A stretch of DNA of 64,000 nt from an uncultured bacterium (lineage in GTDB: Bacteria; DRYD01). Made by a program: the position numbers and the translations under genes. The stretch is taken from the NCBI GenBank assembly GCA_937139605.1, contig CAKZQG010000026.1, forward strand, positions 1 through 64,000. The letters are read 5' to 3'. Positions 35,544 through 45,285 of this stretch are shown here, piece by piece; position 1 is the first letter of the stretch, and each line of letters starts with the position of its first letter. The notes beneath the pieces are model-generated. The model was not told the origin of the DNA and did no database searches. It saw nothing but the letters and a program-made list of their open reading frames with translations.

Positions 35544-35860
35544 CCGTAAAGTAAATTTTTTACTTTCTATAATAAAATTAAATAAGAAATAAAAAAATCC
35601 TTCTTAAAAAATAATAAAAAATTTCCGTCGATCGGAGATACCCCCAAAACTCCTAAGGGATCGACGAAACAAGTAATACCAAGATAAAAACATCAATACA
35701 TAAAGAAAACCATTGAAAAATAAGAAACTACATAAGCATAATCAATCCCTTGAAAATAAAAGAATAAACAATTGTAAAAATTTAATTAACAATTTTGTAA
35801 TATTTTTTTAACAAATAAAAATCGATCGACGGAAACATTTTTATTGACTTTTGTCAATAT
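35544..35860 (-). promoter_or_regulatory. CRISPR leader
   Basis: AT-rich sequence adjoining the leader-proximal repeat. It holds a GC-containing inverted repeat, CGTCGATC (35626-35633) and GATCGACG (35659-35666), and a further GATCGACGG at 35824-35832, all unusual in this base composition. The palindrome TTGACTTTTGTCAA lies at 35844-35857. Read on the minus strand it begins TTGACA, a -35-like element, but no matching -10 is clear. The same leader, decayed, occurs at 24953-25203. It probably drives the array and guides Cas1-Cas2 integration. Confidence 0.85.
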
Positions 35861-35898
35861 TTTTAACACATCTTCTAAAAAATTACTATTCATCCTCT

Positions 35899-35953
35899 AA
35901 TACACTTCCCTAAATACACTTCCTTAAATACACTTCCTTAAATACACTTCTCA
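35899..35953. repeat. Four tandem copies of a 14-bp unit
   Basis: The unit AAATACACTTCCTT is repeated four times with small changes in the outer copies. It lies between the leader and the end of cas1. From here to 36083 the sequence is AT-rich with several ATCA/ATCC patches and no gene. Confidence 0.8.
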
Positions 35954-36083
35954 TACATCTCCTATATCAAAAATCAATTTCCTTATTATAAAAAATCATC
36001 ATTATCAAAAATCATCCACATTGTTTTATCTACAATTCCCTTGTTTTATCACAATTCTATTATTTCTATTATTATCAATTTCA

Positions 36084-37201
36084 CTACCAATCACTAACAA
36101 AAGGCTCAAAATCCTCCTCACCTATCAAATGTTTCTCTAACTTATATAACTCCATCCTAATTACCCTCCTATAACTAACTTTATTTATTTTTTTTAAATT
36201 TATAGTAGTATTTAACCTTTCTTCAAGATATTTTATAAACTTCTTTTTTCCATCCTCATTCAAATAAGTAATACCTAAATCCTCATTAAAATCATCTGCT
36301 GATATAATCTTCTTATTAACTAAAGTAAAAATAGTTCTATCAACAATAACAGGCTTAAATATTTCAGAAATATCCAGATTCAAAGAAAATTTTCTATAGG
36401 TAGCCGAATGTAAAAAACCTATCCTAGGATCTAAATGAGTCCTATATATTTCACTCAAACAAATACTATACAAATAAGAATTACCAAAACTAATCAAAGC
36501 GTTAATTTTATCAGCAGGCGGGCGTTTTGAACGCTTATCAAAATAAAAATCCTCATTCCTCATAATTTTATTGAAAGCTCTATAATAAATAGCCTTACTA
36601 TTCCCTTCATAAGCCATTAACTCCTCTATATTCTTACATCCATTAACTTTCTCTAAAAAAATCGATATAGAAGATATCTCATAATCTAAATCATATCCCC
36701 TATTTTTGTAATAATTCAAAATCCGTAAGCTATTAAGAATAGCTCCAATAGTAATCGCCTTGGCTAAAAAAACCCTTTTATTAGTATCTAAATAATGCTC
36801 AACCTGCTTTAAAAGAATAAAACCAGAATTATAAAATTCCCTTGGATAATACGTACCCTCATAATAACCATAATAATTATAAAAATGAACCAAAATATTA
36901 TGCTTAGAAACAAAATCCAAAAACTTTTTAGTTATATAAAAACTATTAGAAAATATATGTATCTCGTTAATAGCATTAAATGGAATATATTTTTTATTAA
37001 TATTCTTAGAAGATCTTTGATTCTGATTATTTAAATCCTTACTATCTGTATCTTATCTTCACAATTATCTAGATGATTATCATCAAATTTTTCAATATTA
37101 TCAAGCTCTTCAATATTACGTTGAGTACTTTCTTGAAAATATATAGTATTTTGTTTTCTTTTTAAATAACCATCCTTAAAAATAAAAAGTGGTTTCCTCA
37201 T
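36084..37201 (-). pseudogene. cas1: CRISPR integrase Cas1, interrupted by a frameshift
   Basis: Cas1 with Cas2 inserts new spacers. The C-terminal frame (from 37053 leftward, including an ATG at 36920) has HNILVHFYNYYGYYEG, the RAFNKIMRNEDFYF and RPPADKINALISFGNSYLYS block, HLDPRIGFLHSATYRKFSLNLDISE and the metal ligands typical of Cas1. The N-terminal 50 residues are in another frame starting at an ATG at 37201 (MRKPLFIFKDGYLKRKQNT, a classic Cas1 start). The frames meet at GATAAG, about 37052-37057, where one base is missing. The join falls in an Asn/Asp-rich insert of about 45 residues between beta strands that most Cas1 proteins lack. Restoring one base would give a protein of about 373 residues. 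A real lesion would stop adaptation. Confidence 0.85.
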
Positions 37202-37229
37202 TTCCCATTATCTTTATTTTTAACTTTAA

Positions 37230-37493
37230 CTAAATTATATTAAAATCAGAATTCTTCAATACCCCCATATTATCTCTAATTAAATTTTTTTTATTAGGTA
37301 ATATATAAAAAATAACAGAATCATAATTTTCATCAATAACTTCCTTCAATTCTTTTTTTAATTTTAACAGGTTAGCATCAGTTATCTCACCTTCCAAAAC
37401 AGAATTCTGAATCCAGTTAAGATACTTTCTAGCAACTTTTAAAACCTTAGATACTCTTTCCTCAGACACATCATAAACCATAACTAAATACAT
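37230..37493 (-). CDS. cas2: CRISPR-associated protein Cas2
   Basis: Cas2 is the small dimeric scaffold of the Cas1-Cas2 integrase. The 87-residue protein has the ferredoxin-fold start MYLVMVYDVSEERVSKVLKV with the conserved Asp, then YLNWIQNSVLEGEITDANL and a C-terminal strand VIFYILPNKKNL. Length is normal. Transcription runs from cas2 into cas1 with a 28-bp gap, the reverse of the usual cas1-cas2 order. Confidence 0.95.
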   Translation of the reverse strand: MYLVMVYDVSEERVSKVLKVARKYLNWIQNSVLEGEITDANLLKLKKELKEVIDENYDSVIFYILPNKKNLIRDNMGVLKNSDFNII

Positions 37494-37542
37494 AAACCTA
37501 CCCCATTAATTTAAAGTCCAATTAATTCAAAGTTTTTTAGTA

Positions 37543-38304
37543 TTAAAGGATATCAAACATACCAAATCCTTGAGAATTCTTAGCTCCTAAACCTACATCG
37601 TAAGCAAACTTTATAATATCTCTATCCCCACTAATAAAAAAATTACCATAAAACCCCTTTATCACATAATCACCTTTATACATTATAACCCTACAATGCC
37701 TCTTATAATCAAAAGAACCTAATTCTAAATTAAAATTAAAATTATCTTCATTCAAATTAGCTAAATAAAAAGAATTATACTTCTTTAATAAATTAAGTTT
37801 TATAAGCCTATAAAATTCCTTCTCCAAAGGAGAATAATAATAAGTTTTCTTCAAACTTCCTCCATTACTTAAAGTACTATAAACAGTTATAGGAGACAAT
37901 AACCTTATAGATACCCCTTTTATACATGAATCATTAAAAACAGTAGGATACTTAATAACTTCAATAGATTTAAGATAAATAACATTTTTAAATAATATAA
38001 ATTTTTCATTTAGTACAAAAGATTTAGCTAAATTAGCTAACAAATCATCTAAAACAGAAGAAATATAAAAATAAAACTCCTTATTTATATTAATCATTTT
38101 GTTTTGAATAATGCCTTTAGGAAATATTTTAGAAAAAACAAAAAGCTTAAACTTTCTTTTATTATATGAATAAGCATTGTTATGAATAAATTCAGATAAA
38201 TTTGGATCAATTATATTCTTATAAATAAAGCTTTGTAAAACATAATTGTAATGAACCGGTAAAATGATATTTCTATCAGAATAAAACGTTAATTTTATCC
38301 TCAT
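37543..38304 (-). CDS. cas6: CRISPR pre-crRNA endoribonuclease Cas6
   Basis: Cas6 cuts pre-crRNA within the repeat to leave the 8-nt 5' tag. The 253-residue protein has two RAMP-like folds: it opens MRIKLTFYSDRNIILPVHYN, with a His in the catalytic helix region, and closes with the glycine-rich loop GLGAKNSQGFGMFDIL. Size is standard for Cas6b. It is the only Cas6 in the window, so it probably serves both the I-B and III-B complexes. Placed between cas4 and cas2, which is unusual, since cas6 often leads I-B operons. Confidence 0.92.
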   Translation of the reverse strand: MRIKLTFYSDRNIILPVHYNYVLQSFIYKNIIDPNLSEFIHNNAYSYNKRKFKLFVFSKIFPKGIIQNKMININKEFYFYISSVLDDLLANLAKSFVLNEKFILFKNVIYLKSIEVIKYPTVFNDSCIKGVSIRLLSPITVYSTLSNGGSLKKTYYYSPLEKEFYRLIKLNLLKKYNSFYLANLNEDNFNFNLELGSFDYKRHCRVIMYKGDYVIKGFYGNFFISGDRDIIKFAYDVGLGAKNSQGFGMFDIL

Positions 38305-38327
38305 ATATAAAGTAATTTAAATAATAA

Positions 38328-38882
38328 TTAGCTAAAGCAATAGAATCTATAAGCACATTTTTCACAAAAAACTATTTTCTTAAATTTAGGTGGCTTTTCA
38401 TTTTTTATAATATTAGTTATAGAATCTATACATTCCTTTAATTCCTTTTCTAGCTCAGGAGTTAATTCCACTTTTATATTTTTTTTCTCTAACGGTATCA
38501 ATAAATTAGCAGTTAAGGTAGGTATAATATTTTTTAGAGTATATAAATAAAAAGCTACCTGCATGATTGCCGGCTTTATAAACTTCGAACTTTTTTTTAT
38601 TTCCCCAATTATTACTGTATTCTCTTCTGATAATCTTATAATATCTATCTTTATATTCTCAAATATAAACTCTTTTTTTTCGTTAGTGTAAAATATTTCA
38701 TGAATTGTTCGACCAACCTCTAAATAAGGGTCTTCTTGATCAGAATTGATATTTCTACTTATAAACCAAACTTGTCTATGACAAACATAATAATACCAAA
38801 CTAAAACCCCCATTATCCTTATCTCCTCATTATTACTATAAAAATCCAAATCCTCTTTTAAATAGTCTTTAAATATATCCAT
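38328..38882 (-). CDS. cas4: CRISPR-associated exonuclease Cas4
   Basis: Cas4 trims and PAM-selects prespacers for Cas1-Cas2. The 184-residue protein has one Cys in YYYVCHRQVWF (about 34), the RecB-like nuclease residues in EVGRTIHEIF and IIGEIKKSSKFIKPAIMQVAFYLY split by a short loop (E-x-K and Q-x3-Y), and the C-terminal iron-sulfur cysteines in CEKCAYRFYCF. All four cluster cysteines are therefore present. It is free-standing, not fused to Cas1. Confidence 0.94.
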   Translation of the reverse strand: MDIFKDYLKEDLDFYSNNEEIRIMGVLVWYYYVCHRQVWFISRNINSDQEDPYLEVGRTIHEIFYTNEKKEFIFENIKIDIIRLSEENTVIIGEIKKSSKFIKPAIMQVAFYLYTLKNIIPTLTANLLIPLEKKNIKVELTPELEKELKECIDSITNIIKNEKPPKFKKIVFCEKCAYRFYCFS

Positions 38883-38946
38883 AATGAAATTATATAACCC
38901 AAAACGCTACAGATAATTAAAAATAAACAAATTAAAATAAAAATAA

Positions 38947-41451
38947 TCAAAATAATAATAAATCTTCATTTTTAGGTATAAAACCTGTTTCTTTATCATA
39001 ATAATTTTCAAGCATAGAATTACACACATATAAAAAGCCATTATTTTCTACAGGTAAATTTTCTTTAGCATATGTATAAGAAACATTTATAACATATGAA
39101 TAGAATTCTGATTTTATTTTTAAAAACCTTTCTCTTTGCTTATAATAATCTTTTCCCTTTTTTAAATTAGAAATGATATCACAATATTCTTGCCAGATAT
39201 TTACGGCATTTTCATCAATCTCAATAAAAATAGGATATTCTATATACTTCCGCTCGATTAAATTAAATAAACTAATATTACTGAAATTCAATTCCTTTAC
39301 ATAATTAATTAGTTCATAACTAACATCTTTAGAAACCTTGTTTATTAGTAAATTATTATAAATTTCGTATATATTATAAAAATCTTTTTCATATATTTCG
39401 TTGGAATTAATTTCTAATATCATATTTATAGTATTTTCAGTTAAAATCTTATCGTAAATATATGAATAAAAATACCTTTGATTTTTTTCATCTAATATTT
39501 TGTATATATCAATATTACATGGTTGTAGGTTATTATAATTTCTATTAGTTCTACCAGCAACTTGTATTATACTATCTAAAGGGCCAAAATCTCTTATAGC
39601 GTAATCAAAATCAAGATCAACCCCAGCTTCTATCAACTGAGTAGAAACCACTATCTGCTTGTAATTATCATACATTCTATTCTTTATATCCTTTATTATC
39701 TGTAATCTTTGTTTAGGGATTATATGAGAACTTAAAAAGTAGATCTTTATTTGATTATCTATTATTTCTTGTTTTAATAATTTATAAAATTCTTTTGCAG
39801 ACCTTATTGTATTCAAAATTACCAGTATATTTCTATAATATTTAAAAACATCTAAGAGTTTATTTTTTAAATCCTGTAAAGTTAAATCTTCGTAGATATT
39901 AAAGTTTATTTTTACTCTATTTAGATTTATATAAAGCTCTTTGTAAGCAAGTGTTTTATTAGTTTGTAAAATTATAGGTTTTGTAGCAGTAGATAAAATA
40001 AAATAATTGTTAAAATAATAAGATAAAGCCTTAAAAATTGTATTTAAAAAAGAATAATATTTATAGGGGATATTTTGAACCTCATCTAAAATTACAATAG
40101 AACTAATCAAATTATAGAATCTCATTAAAGTCGAGACTTTATTTTTAGTAATAGTTTCAAATAATTTAACAAAAGTAGTTAAAACTATGTGGGAATCCCA
40201 ATTTTCAATCATTAACTCTCCCTTTAGTAAATCCAAGTATTCTATATTTTCATCACTATTATCAATCTTATACTCAAATTTACTAAGATAATGATGAGAT
40301 ATATATAAATTACTTGTTAAATTAATTTTTTTAAAATTAAAAGCCTTTTTTATTAATTCATCTACCTGGTCTATTATACTTAAAAAAGGTAAAGAATATA
40401 TTACTTTAGGATGATAATTAAAATTTGATTTTATTTTTTCTTTAATTTTTAATGCTAAATTTAAATTAATAAGAGTTTTCCCTATACCTGTTGGTAAATT
40501 TACCCCTATAATATTATCAAATAAATCATTTAAAATTTCTTGCTTTATTTTATTATAAGTTTCTTGCCTTAACTTTAAAAATTGATTACTATTATTTTCA
40601 ACATCTTGATTTAAAGTATTTTTATTTAAGTTATTTACATAATCATCGAAAATATCATAATCTATAAAATCTTGATTAAAATAAAACAATTGAATATTAG
40701 CTGCGTCTCTTCTATCAGCAAATAAAAGTATAGACATAATTAAAAAAGTAAATATATATTTACCTGCAAGCTCATATAAACTATTTTCATTATCCAACAC
40801 TAAAATCTTTTCATTTAAATTAACTATTTCTTTATAAATTTTACAAAAACTTACTTTATTGAAGTATTTATGGAATTCATTATAATTATATAATAAATTT
40901 TTCGTATTATTTAAAGATTTTTCTAAATAAGGGATTTCATTAAAAAAACTATTATCTAAATTCTCTTCAATTGAATTTAACTGTTCTTTCAATATGTCTA
41001 TATTATTTTTATCAATAGATATATTATCATATAGATTTTCTAAATAACTATGATGTTTTTTTATAACTATAAAACCTATATATGGAATAATATATCTTAA
41101 TTCTTCTGAAATATTTTTTGGGATTAAGTATTCTTTTAAAGCAAAGAAAGCTAATATAGCAGATATTAATGAATGTTTAGTTAAAGGAGATACTTTTAAC
41201 TTATTTTTTTTATTATTATTAGTTTCAAATAAATATTCTTGGAAATATTTTGTAGCTTTGCCAAGATCATGATAATACGCTATTATTAAAGATATATCTA
41301 TTAATTCATCTTTATTTAAGCCCATTATATTATTTTTTACAAAAATATTAGAATAAAGCTTTTTAGAAATATTAGCAGTATTTCTTAGATGATCTATCAA
41401 ATACTTATCAGGATGAGAATATAACATAATCTTAGTTTCTAAAATATTCAT
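38947..41451 (-). CDS. cas3: CRISPR helicase-nuclease Cas3 (type I-B)
   Basis: Cas3 is recruited by the I-B Cascade to nick and unwind target DNA. The 834-residue protein has an N-terminal HD nuclease domain with IIAYYHDLGKATKYFQEYL (about 53-71) and KHSLISAILAFFAL. It then has an SF2 helicase with Walker A LPTGIGKTLINLNLAL (about 318-333), the Walker B variant ILDEVQNIPYKYY, STATKP, and motif VI IQVAGRTNRNY. DEVQ replaces DECH/DEAH. HD and helicase are in one chain, as usual for I-B. It starts immediately after cas5 stops. Confidence 0.95.
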   Translation of the reverse strand: MNILETKIMLYSHPDKYLIDHLRNTANISKKLYSNIFVKNNIMGLNKDELIDISLIIAYYHDLGKATKYFQEYLFETNNNKKNKLKVSPLTKHSLISAILAFFALKEYLIPKNISEELRYIIPYIGFIVIKKHHSYLENLYDNISIDKNNIDILKEQLNSIEENLDNSFFNEIPYLEKSLNNTKNLLYNYNEFHKYFNKVSFCKIYKEIVNLNEKILVLDNENSLYELAGKYIFTFLIMSILLFADRRDAANIQLFYFNQDFIDYDIFDDYVNNLNKNTLNQDVENNSNQFLKLRQETYNKIKQEILNDLFDNIIGVNLPTGIGKTLINLNLALKIKEKIKSNFNYHPKVIYSLPFLSIIDQVDELIKKAFNFKKINLTSNLYISHHYLSKFEYKIDNSDENIEYLDLLKGELMIENWDSHIVLTTFVKLFETITKNKVSTLMRFYNLISSIVILDEVQNIPYKYYSFLNTIFKALSYYFNNYFILSTATKPIILQTNKTLAYKELYINLNRVKINFNIYEDLTLQDLKNKLLDVFKYYRNILVILNTIRSAKEFYKLLKQEIIDNQIKIYFLSSHIIPKQRLQIIKDIKNRMYDNYKQIVVSTQLIEAGVDLDFDYAIRDFGPLDSIIQVAGRTNRNYNNLQPCNIDIYKILDEKNQRYFYSYIYDKILTENTINMILEINSNEIYEKDFYNIYEIYNNLLINKVSKDVSYELINYVKELNFSNISLFNLIERKYIEYPIFIEIDENAVNIWQEYCDIISNLKKGKDYYKQRERFLKIKSEFYSYVINVSYTYAKENLPVENNGFLYVCNSMLENYYDKETGFIPKNEDLLLF

Positions 41452-42303
41452 CTAAAATATACTTATACTTAATTTAGAGTTAGTATTATCTTTTAATATT
41501 AGTGTTTTTTTTAATGTAGCTTTTATAGTTTTTGCATTATTCTCAAATAAAAAAACTTTATATTTTATAGTTTGTCTATTAGGATCCATTAAATAAGCTA
41601 CCTTTTCTTTCATATAAAACTTATTCTCTAAGCCTAAATTTAATTCTAAATTTTCTAAATTATCTATATCTATTATGGTATTGAAATCAGAATTATAGTT
41701 TTCTTTTATGTCTATTATTTCATATTCATTTATATATTGATAATTCAATAAACAAAAACTTAAACCCATATATGGAGTAAATACAGCCAATCTATTTAAT
41801 AAATTATATTTTAATTTTTGGTATATATTTTGATCTTCAATAGAAACATATATTCTATAGCTAGGGTTCTTTAAGAATTCAATATTAACTTGAGTCCTAT
41901 AGATCTTAATAGGTTCTTTGAGTTTAGAAATATCTTGAAATATTTTTGTTCTTTGGCCATCTGATTTACAATCAACTAAATTTAAACCTAATCTTATTTT
42001 ATTCACTGGATTTAACAAACTTAAAGCTATTATAGTATTATCTGGTTTCATTAATTCAAAATATTCGCTATTATTATTGCCATAAATATCCTTAGGTATG
42101 CCAACTATAGCAGCTATTATACCTATTATCGCTGTTCTTGGAATAATAGAGAATGTCAAAGGAGAAGATGTAGTATAGTACTTCCTAAAATGCCCATAAT
42201 CAGAATATATATCAAATACCAAAAATTTATTATTACTTTTCTTTAAAACTAACTCATAAATATTCTCATTGATCTCATTTATATTTTTGTTTGCATTCAT
42301 CAC
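41452..42303 (-). CDS. cas5b: Type I-B Cascade subunit Cas5
   Basis: Cas5 holds the 5' tag of the crRNA in Cascade. The 283-residue protein has FDIYSDYGHFRKYYTTSSPLT-type text (about 30-50), then SIIPRTAIIGIIAAIVGIPK (about 52-71), the signature of Cas5 in I-B systems (Csh-type). The rest is a weakly conserved RAMP fold, with a TYMGLS-like AVFTPYMGLSFCL segment. It abuts cas3 exactly and follows cas7. Confidence 0.92.
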   Translation of the reverse strand: MMNANKNINEINENIYELVLKKSNNKFLVFDIYSDYGHFRKYYTTSSPLTFSIIPRTAIIGIIAAIVGIPKDIYGNNNSEYFELMKPDNTIIALSLLNPVNKIRLGLNLVDCKSDGQRTKIFQDISKLKEPIKIYRTQVNIEFLKNPSYRIYVSIEDQNIYQKLKYNLLNRLAVFTPYMGLSFCLLNYQYINEYEIIDIKENYNSDFNTIIDIDNLENLELNLGLENKFYMKEKVAYLMDPNRQTIKYKVFLFENNAKTIKATLKKTLILKDNTNSKLSISIF

Positions 42304-42357
42304 CTTTTATCACCTTGTGTATATATTATTTTAAGTATATATTATTTTAAGTATATA

Positions 42358-43254
42358 TCATTTTAGATTTCTCAACTCTTCTAAATTAATATTATTTTTT
42401 AATTCATCTATATAAGGCTTATATATTAGATTTGGATTTATAATATACCTTATTTTTTCTATTTTATCTTTGTTATTTATTAGCGTATCATATAGCTCAG
42501 TTAAATCCAATTCATAATCCTTATAAGATCTTATATATTCATCTTTTTCGACTTTAAGATTTAATTTAATTTTTTTATCTAAATCTCCAATATGAAAATT
42601 ATTTTGCTTATATACTATTTGTAGTAATAATCTACTTTGTTGAGAAGGTTTAGATCTTGTTATTAAATTATTAGTGCCGTAATAGATAGCTTCTAAAAGG
42701 AGCTCAACATCTTCTTCCGTTAATTGAGTTTCCTTAGCAGCATTCTCGTTAATTATTCCATAAAAACAAATTAATGAATAAGGTAATAAATAAGTTTCCC
42801 AGAATGTTCCTTGCTGTCTTTCACTAGCTGATGGTAAAACTGTTGTACCCTTTATATAATTTATATCCACTTTATGTAAAGATCTTCCAAATTTAAATTG
42901 TACAGGCCCTGTTAAAGCATAATTATTGTTTTTTATTGAAAAAGTCCCTCCAAATAATCTTATATCTATACACCTATTTATTACCTCATTTAATTCTTTA
43001 TATGCTTGAAAAATTTCGTCCCTTGTTTTTAGGTTATTATTTTCATCTCTTTCTTTTCTAATAAATATCTCCCTACCTTTAAAATCCTGTAAATAATCTC
43101 TTATTGTTCTTTTTAATCTGACATCAGTTACTATATTATAATTAGTTAATTCATCTATTCTTGGTTTATTATCTAAAGCATCCCCATTAGGATTACCATT
43201 TTCTATATCATATATAAATAAAATCTCACTTCTATTTTTTATAATATTACTCAT
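42358..43254 (-). CDS. cas7b: Type I-B Cascade backbone Cas7 (Csh2)
   Basis: Cas7 polymerises along the crRNA to form the Cascade backbone. The 298-residue protein opens with RSEILFIYDIENGNPNGD and ALDNKPRIDEL, the diagnostic Csh2 start. RLKRTIRDYLQDF, DIRLFGGTFSIKN and TGPVQFKFGRSLHKV follow. The end is short and Asn-rich. Length and order (cas8b, cas7, cas5) are standard for I-B. Confidence 0.95.
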   Translation of the reverse strand: MSNIIKNRSEILFIYDIENGNPNGDALDNKPRIDELTNYNIVTDVRLKRTIRDYLQDFKGREIFIRKERDENNNLKTRDEIFQAYKELNEVINRCIDIRLFGGTFSIKNNNYALTGPVQFKFGRSLHKVDINYIKGTTVLPSASERQQGTFWETYLLPYSLICFYGIINENAAKETQLTEEDVELLLEAIYYGTNNLITRSKPSQQSRLLLQIVYKQNNFHIGDLDKKIKLNLKVEKDEYIRSYKDYELDLTELYDTLINNKDKIEKIRYIINPNLIYKPYIDELKNNINLEELRNLK

Positions 43255-43315
43255 TTAACTTTCACCTCCAATTTCTCTTTTAAATTTTTATTTTTTAAAT
43301 TTTTAATTTTTAAAA

Positions 43316-45127
43316 TTAATTACTTTTAAATGTATTTTCAAAATAATTACTAAAGCTCATACCTAAAGCAAAATAGAAGTTAATTTCATCTAAGGAAATA
43401 TTTTTATAATTTTCTTTCCAATCTGTCCCAACTTTCAAATAATAATAAGAAACTAACTCCTTTAGTATTGTAAAAATTTTATAATTAATATCGTATTCCA
43501 TGATTTTATTTACAAGTTCTTTATAAAGTATTTTAAAATCATTTTCATTCATTTTTAAGTTTTTAATATTTTTAATGAAGGGTGAAGATCCTCGTCGTCT
43601 TTGTTGTTCTTTTATAAAAAGCTGCGTCAATACCCCTTCTAAAAATATAAATTTAAATAAATCATTTATAAAAGCTTTAGAAAAATTATTAAAAAAATTC
43701 TCTGCTAACTCTATATTTGTTTGGTTAATATTTTCGATTTTCTCGGGTTTTATTGCATCTTCTGGCATACCTATCACCTCCTGAATTAAATTTAATTCAA
43801 GTAAAAATAAATAAAACTTAAACACATAGATAGTAGTTTCAAGAATCGAACCACTTTTAAAAGCTGAATTTAGTTTATCTGATACCTGTTTAAATAAAGT
43901 GCTTTTTGAAATAGGTATCATTTTAAATATATTTTCTATTGCCTTTAAAAACAATTTTTCATTACCATTAAATACTTTATCCTTAGCTGAATCCAATTTG
44001 AACTCTTCCCCTAAAATCTTATTAAGATTTTTATCTGTAATTTTACTTAGCAAAATATCTCCTTTAAATACCCGATCTATATATTCTTTTACAGAAAATA
44101 TTTTAGAAATCGTTGTAGGTAAAGTATTTTCTATAAATAACTTTATTCTAAATGCATTATTTTCTTTTTCATAAAATAAAAAATTGTATAATATATAAAT
44201 ATTATTAAGCCTTAAGTAATCTAATATTTCATTTTCATCTTCTGTTATCTTTCTTAAATTACTTAAAGTATTTTTTCTATTATAGTAATCTTTTATTAAA
44301 TATTTCAAAGTATCAACAAAATCTGAATTATTATTTATAACAAAATCTGGAATAAGATAATAATCAATTCTTGCTAATTTAAAGCTTAAATAATTATCTA
44401 TAAAATAATATCCATTGATTATTTTATAAATACAATCTATACATAATGGAAAATTTTTATACATTTCTTTTTCTTTAAATCCATTGGATATGTAGTTAAT
44501 TTTATCAAAGGTATAGAATTTTAGGGGGAAGCCTTTAGCCACTACAGTTTTAAAACTATCACAACTATAACATTTTCCTTGCCCTTTTACTTCAGAATTA
44601 TCTTCCTCAAAACTATTTAATATTATTTCTTTAAATTTAGATAATTCAGAATCATCTTGTATTATATCTTTTAAATAATAAATTTCTTTATTTGAATCTA
44701 TAAATCCTATTGTTATTAAATATTTTTCTTTATCTGAAAAAAGAGTTTTTAATTTTTTTAGTATGTTTTCCTTATTTTCTTTTAGTTGTAAATATATTTT
44801 ATCTATTACGAGATATTTTTGCCTATATTTATTATTACTAAAATATTTAAATATTTTATTTTCAAAAGTTCTTTCAATCTTTGTTATTTTAGCTGTTGGG
44901 GTATAATTTGTACCAGCCGATGAACCTGAAATAAGTACGTACTTTTTACCTTCTTCTTTAGTTTCTTCTAAATGGATATCCTTATACTCAAAAGTATCTT
45001 TATCAAACAATATTACAAGAGCATATTTATAATTTTGATCAACTTTTTCAGAAAGGATTTCTATTTTATCTTCATAACTTAATGAATCACTTTTATAATC
45101 ACTTAACATTATAAAATTACTAATCAT
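43316..45127 (-). CDS. cas8b: Type I-B Cascade large subunit Cas8b (Csh1 family)
   Basis: Cas8b recognises the PAM and recruits Cas3. The 603-residue protein belongs to the Csh1/TM1802 group: a zinc site is formed by CYSCDSFKTVVAKGFPLKFY and PLCIDCIYKIINGYYFID (about 184-240), the most conserved stretch of this family. The remaining sequence is helical and Asn/Lys-rich. It is the first gene of the operon; ribosome binding is by GGGAG about ten bases upstream of the ATG at 45127. A possible promoter with TTGACA lies at 45234-45247. Confidence 0.88.
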   Translation of the reverse strand: MISNFIMLSDYKSDSLSYEDKIEILSEKVDQNYKYALVILFDKDTFEYKDIHLEETKEEGKKYVLISGSSAGTNYTPTAKITKIERTFENKIFKYFSNNKYRQKYLVIDKIYLQLKENKENILKKLKTLFSDKEKYLITIGFIDSNKEIYYLKDIIQDDSELSKFKEIILNSFEEDNSEVKGQGKCYSCDSFKTVVAKGFPLKFYTFDKINYISNGFKEKEMYKNFPLCIDCIYKIINGYYFIDNYLSFKLARIDYYLIPDFVINNNSDFVDTLKYLIKDYYNRKNTLSNLRKITEDENEILDYLRLNNIYILYNFLFYEKENNAFRIKLFIENTLPTTISKIFSVKEYIDRVFKGDILLSKITDKNLNKILGEEFKLDSAKDKVFNGNEKLFLKAIENIFKMIPISKSTLFKQVSDKLNSAFKSGSILETTIYVFKFYLFLLELNLIQEVIGMPEDAIKPEKIENINQTNIELAENFFNNFSKAFINDLFKFIFLEGVLTQLFIKEQQRRRGSSPFIKNIKNLKMNENDFKILYKELVNKIMEYDINYKIFTILKELVSYYYLKVGTDWKENYKNISLDEINFYFALGMSFSNYFENTFKSN

Positions 45128-45233
45128 TTTTTTACTCCCTTATTTTTTAGTTTTTTTTCTCCTTAGGATAATTTAATTATATTTTTAATTTAGAAAATCC
45201 TTTTTTATTACTATTAAAAAAATTTAAATTTAA

Positions 45234-45247
45234 TTGACTTTTGTCAA
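45234..45247. promoter_or_regulatory. Palindrome TTGACTTTTGTCAA upstream of the I-B cas operon
   Basis: A perfect inverted repeat, TTGAC-TTTT-GTCAA, lies about 107 bp upstream of cas8b. On the minus strand it begins TTGACA, which could be a -35 box with a weak TAAATT 15 bases on. The same 14-mer is found at the CRISPR leader and repeatedly in the origin block (50653-51908). Confidence 0.55.
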
Positions 45248-45285
45248 TTTTATATGAAAATTTTATATGAAATATTAATTAATAA

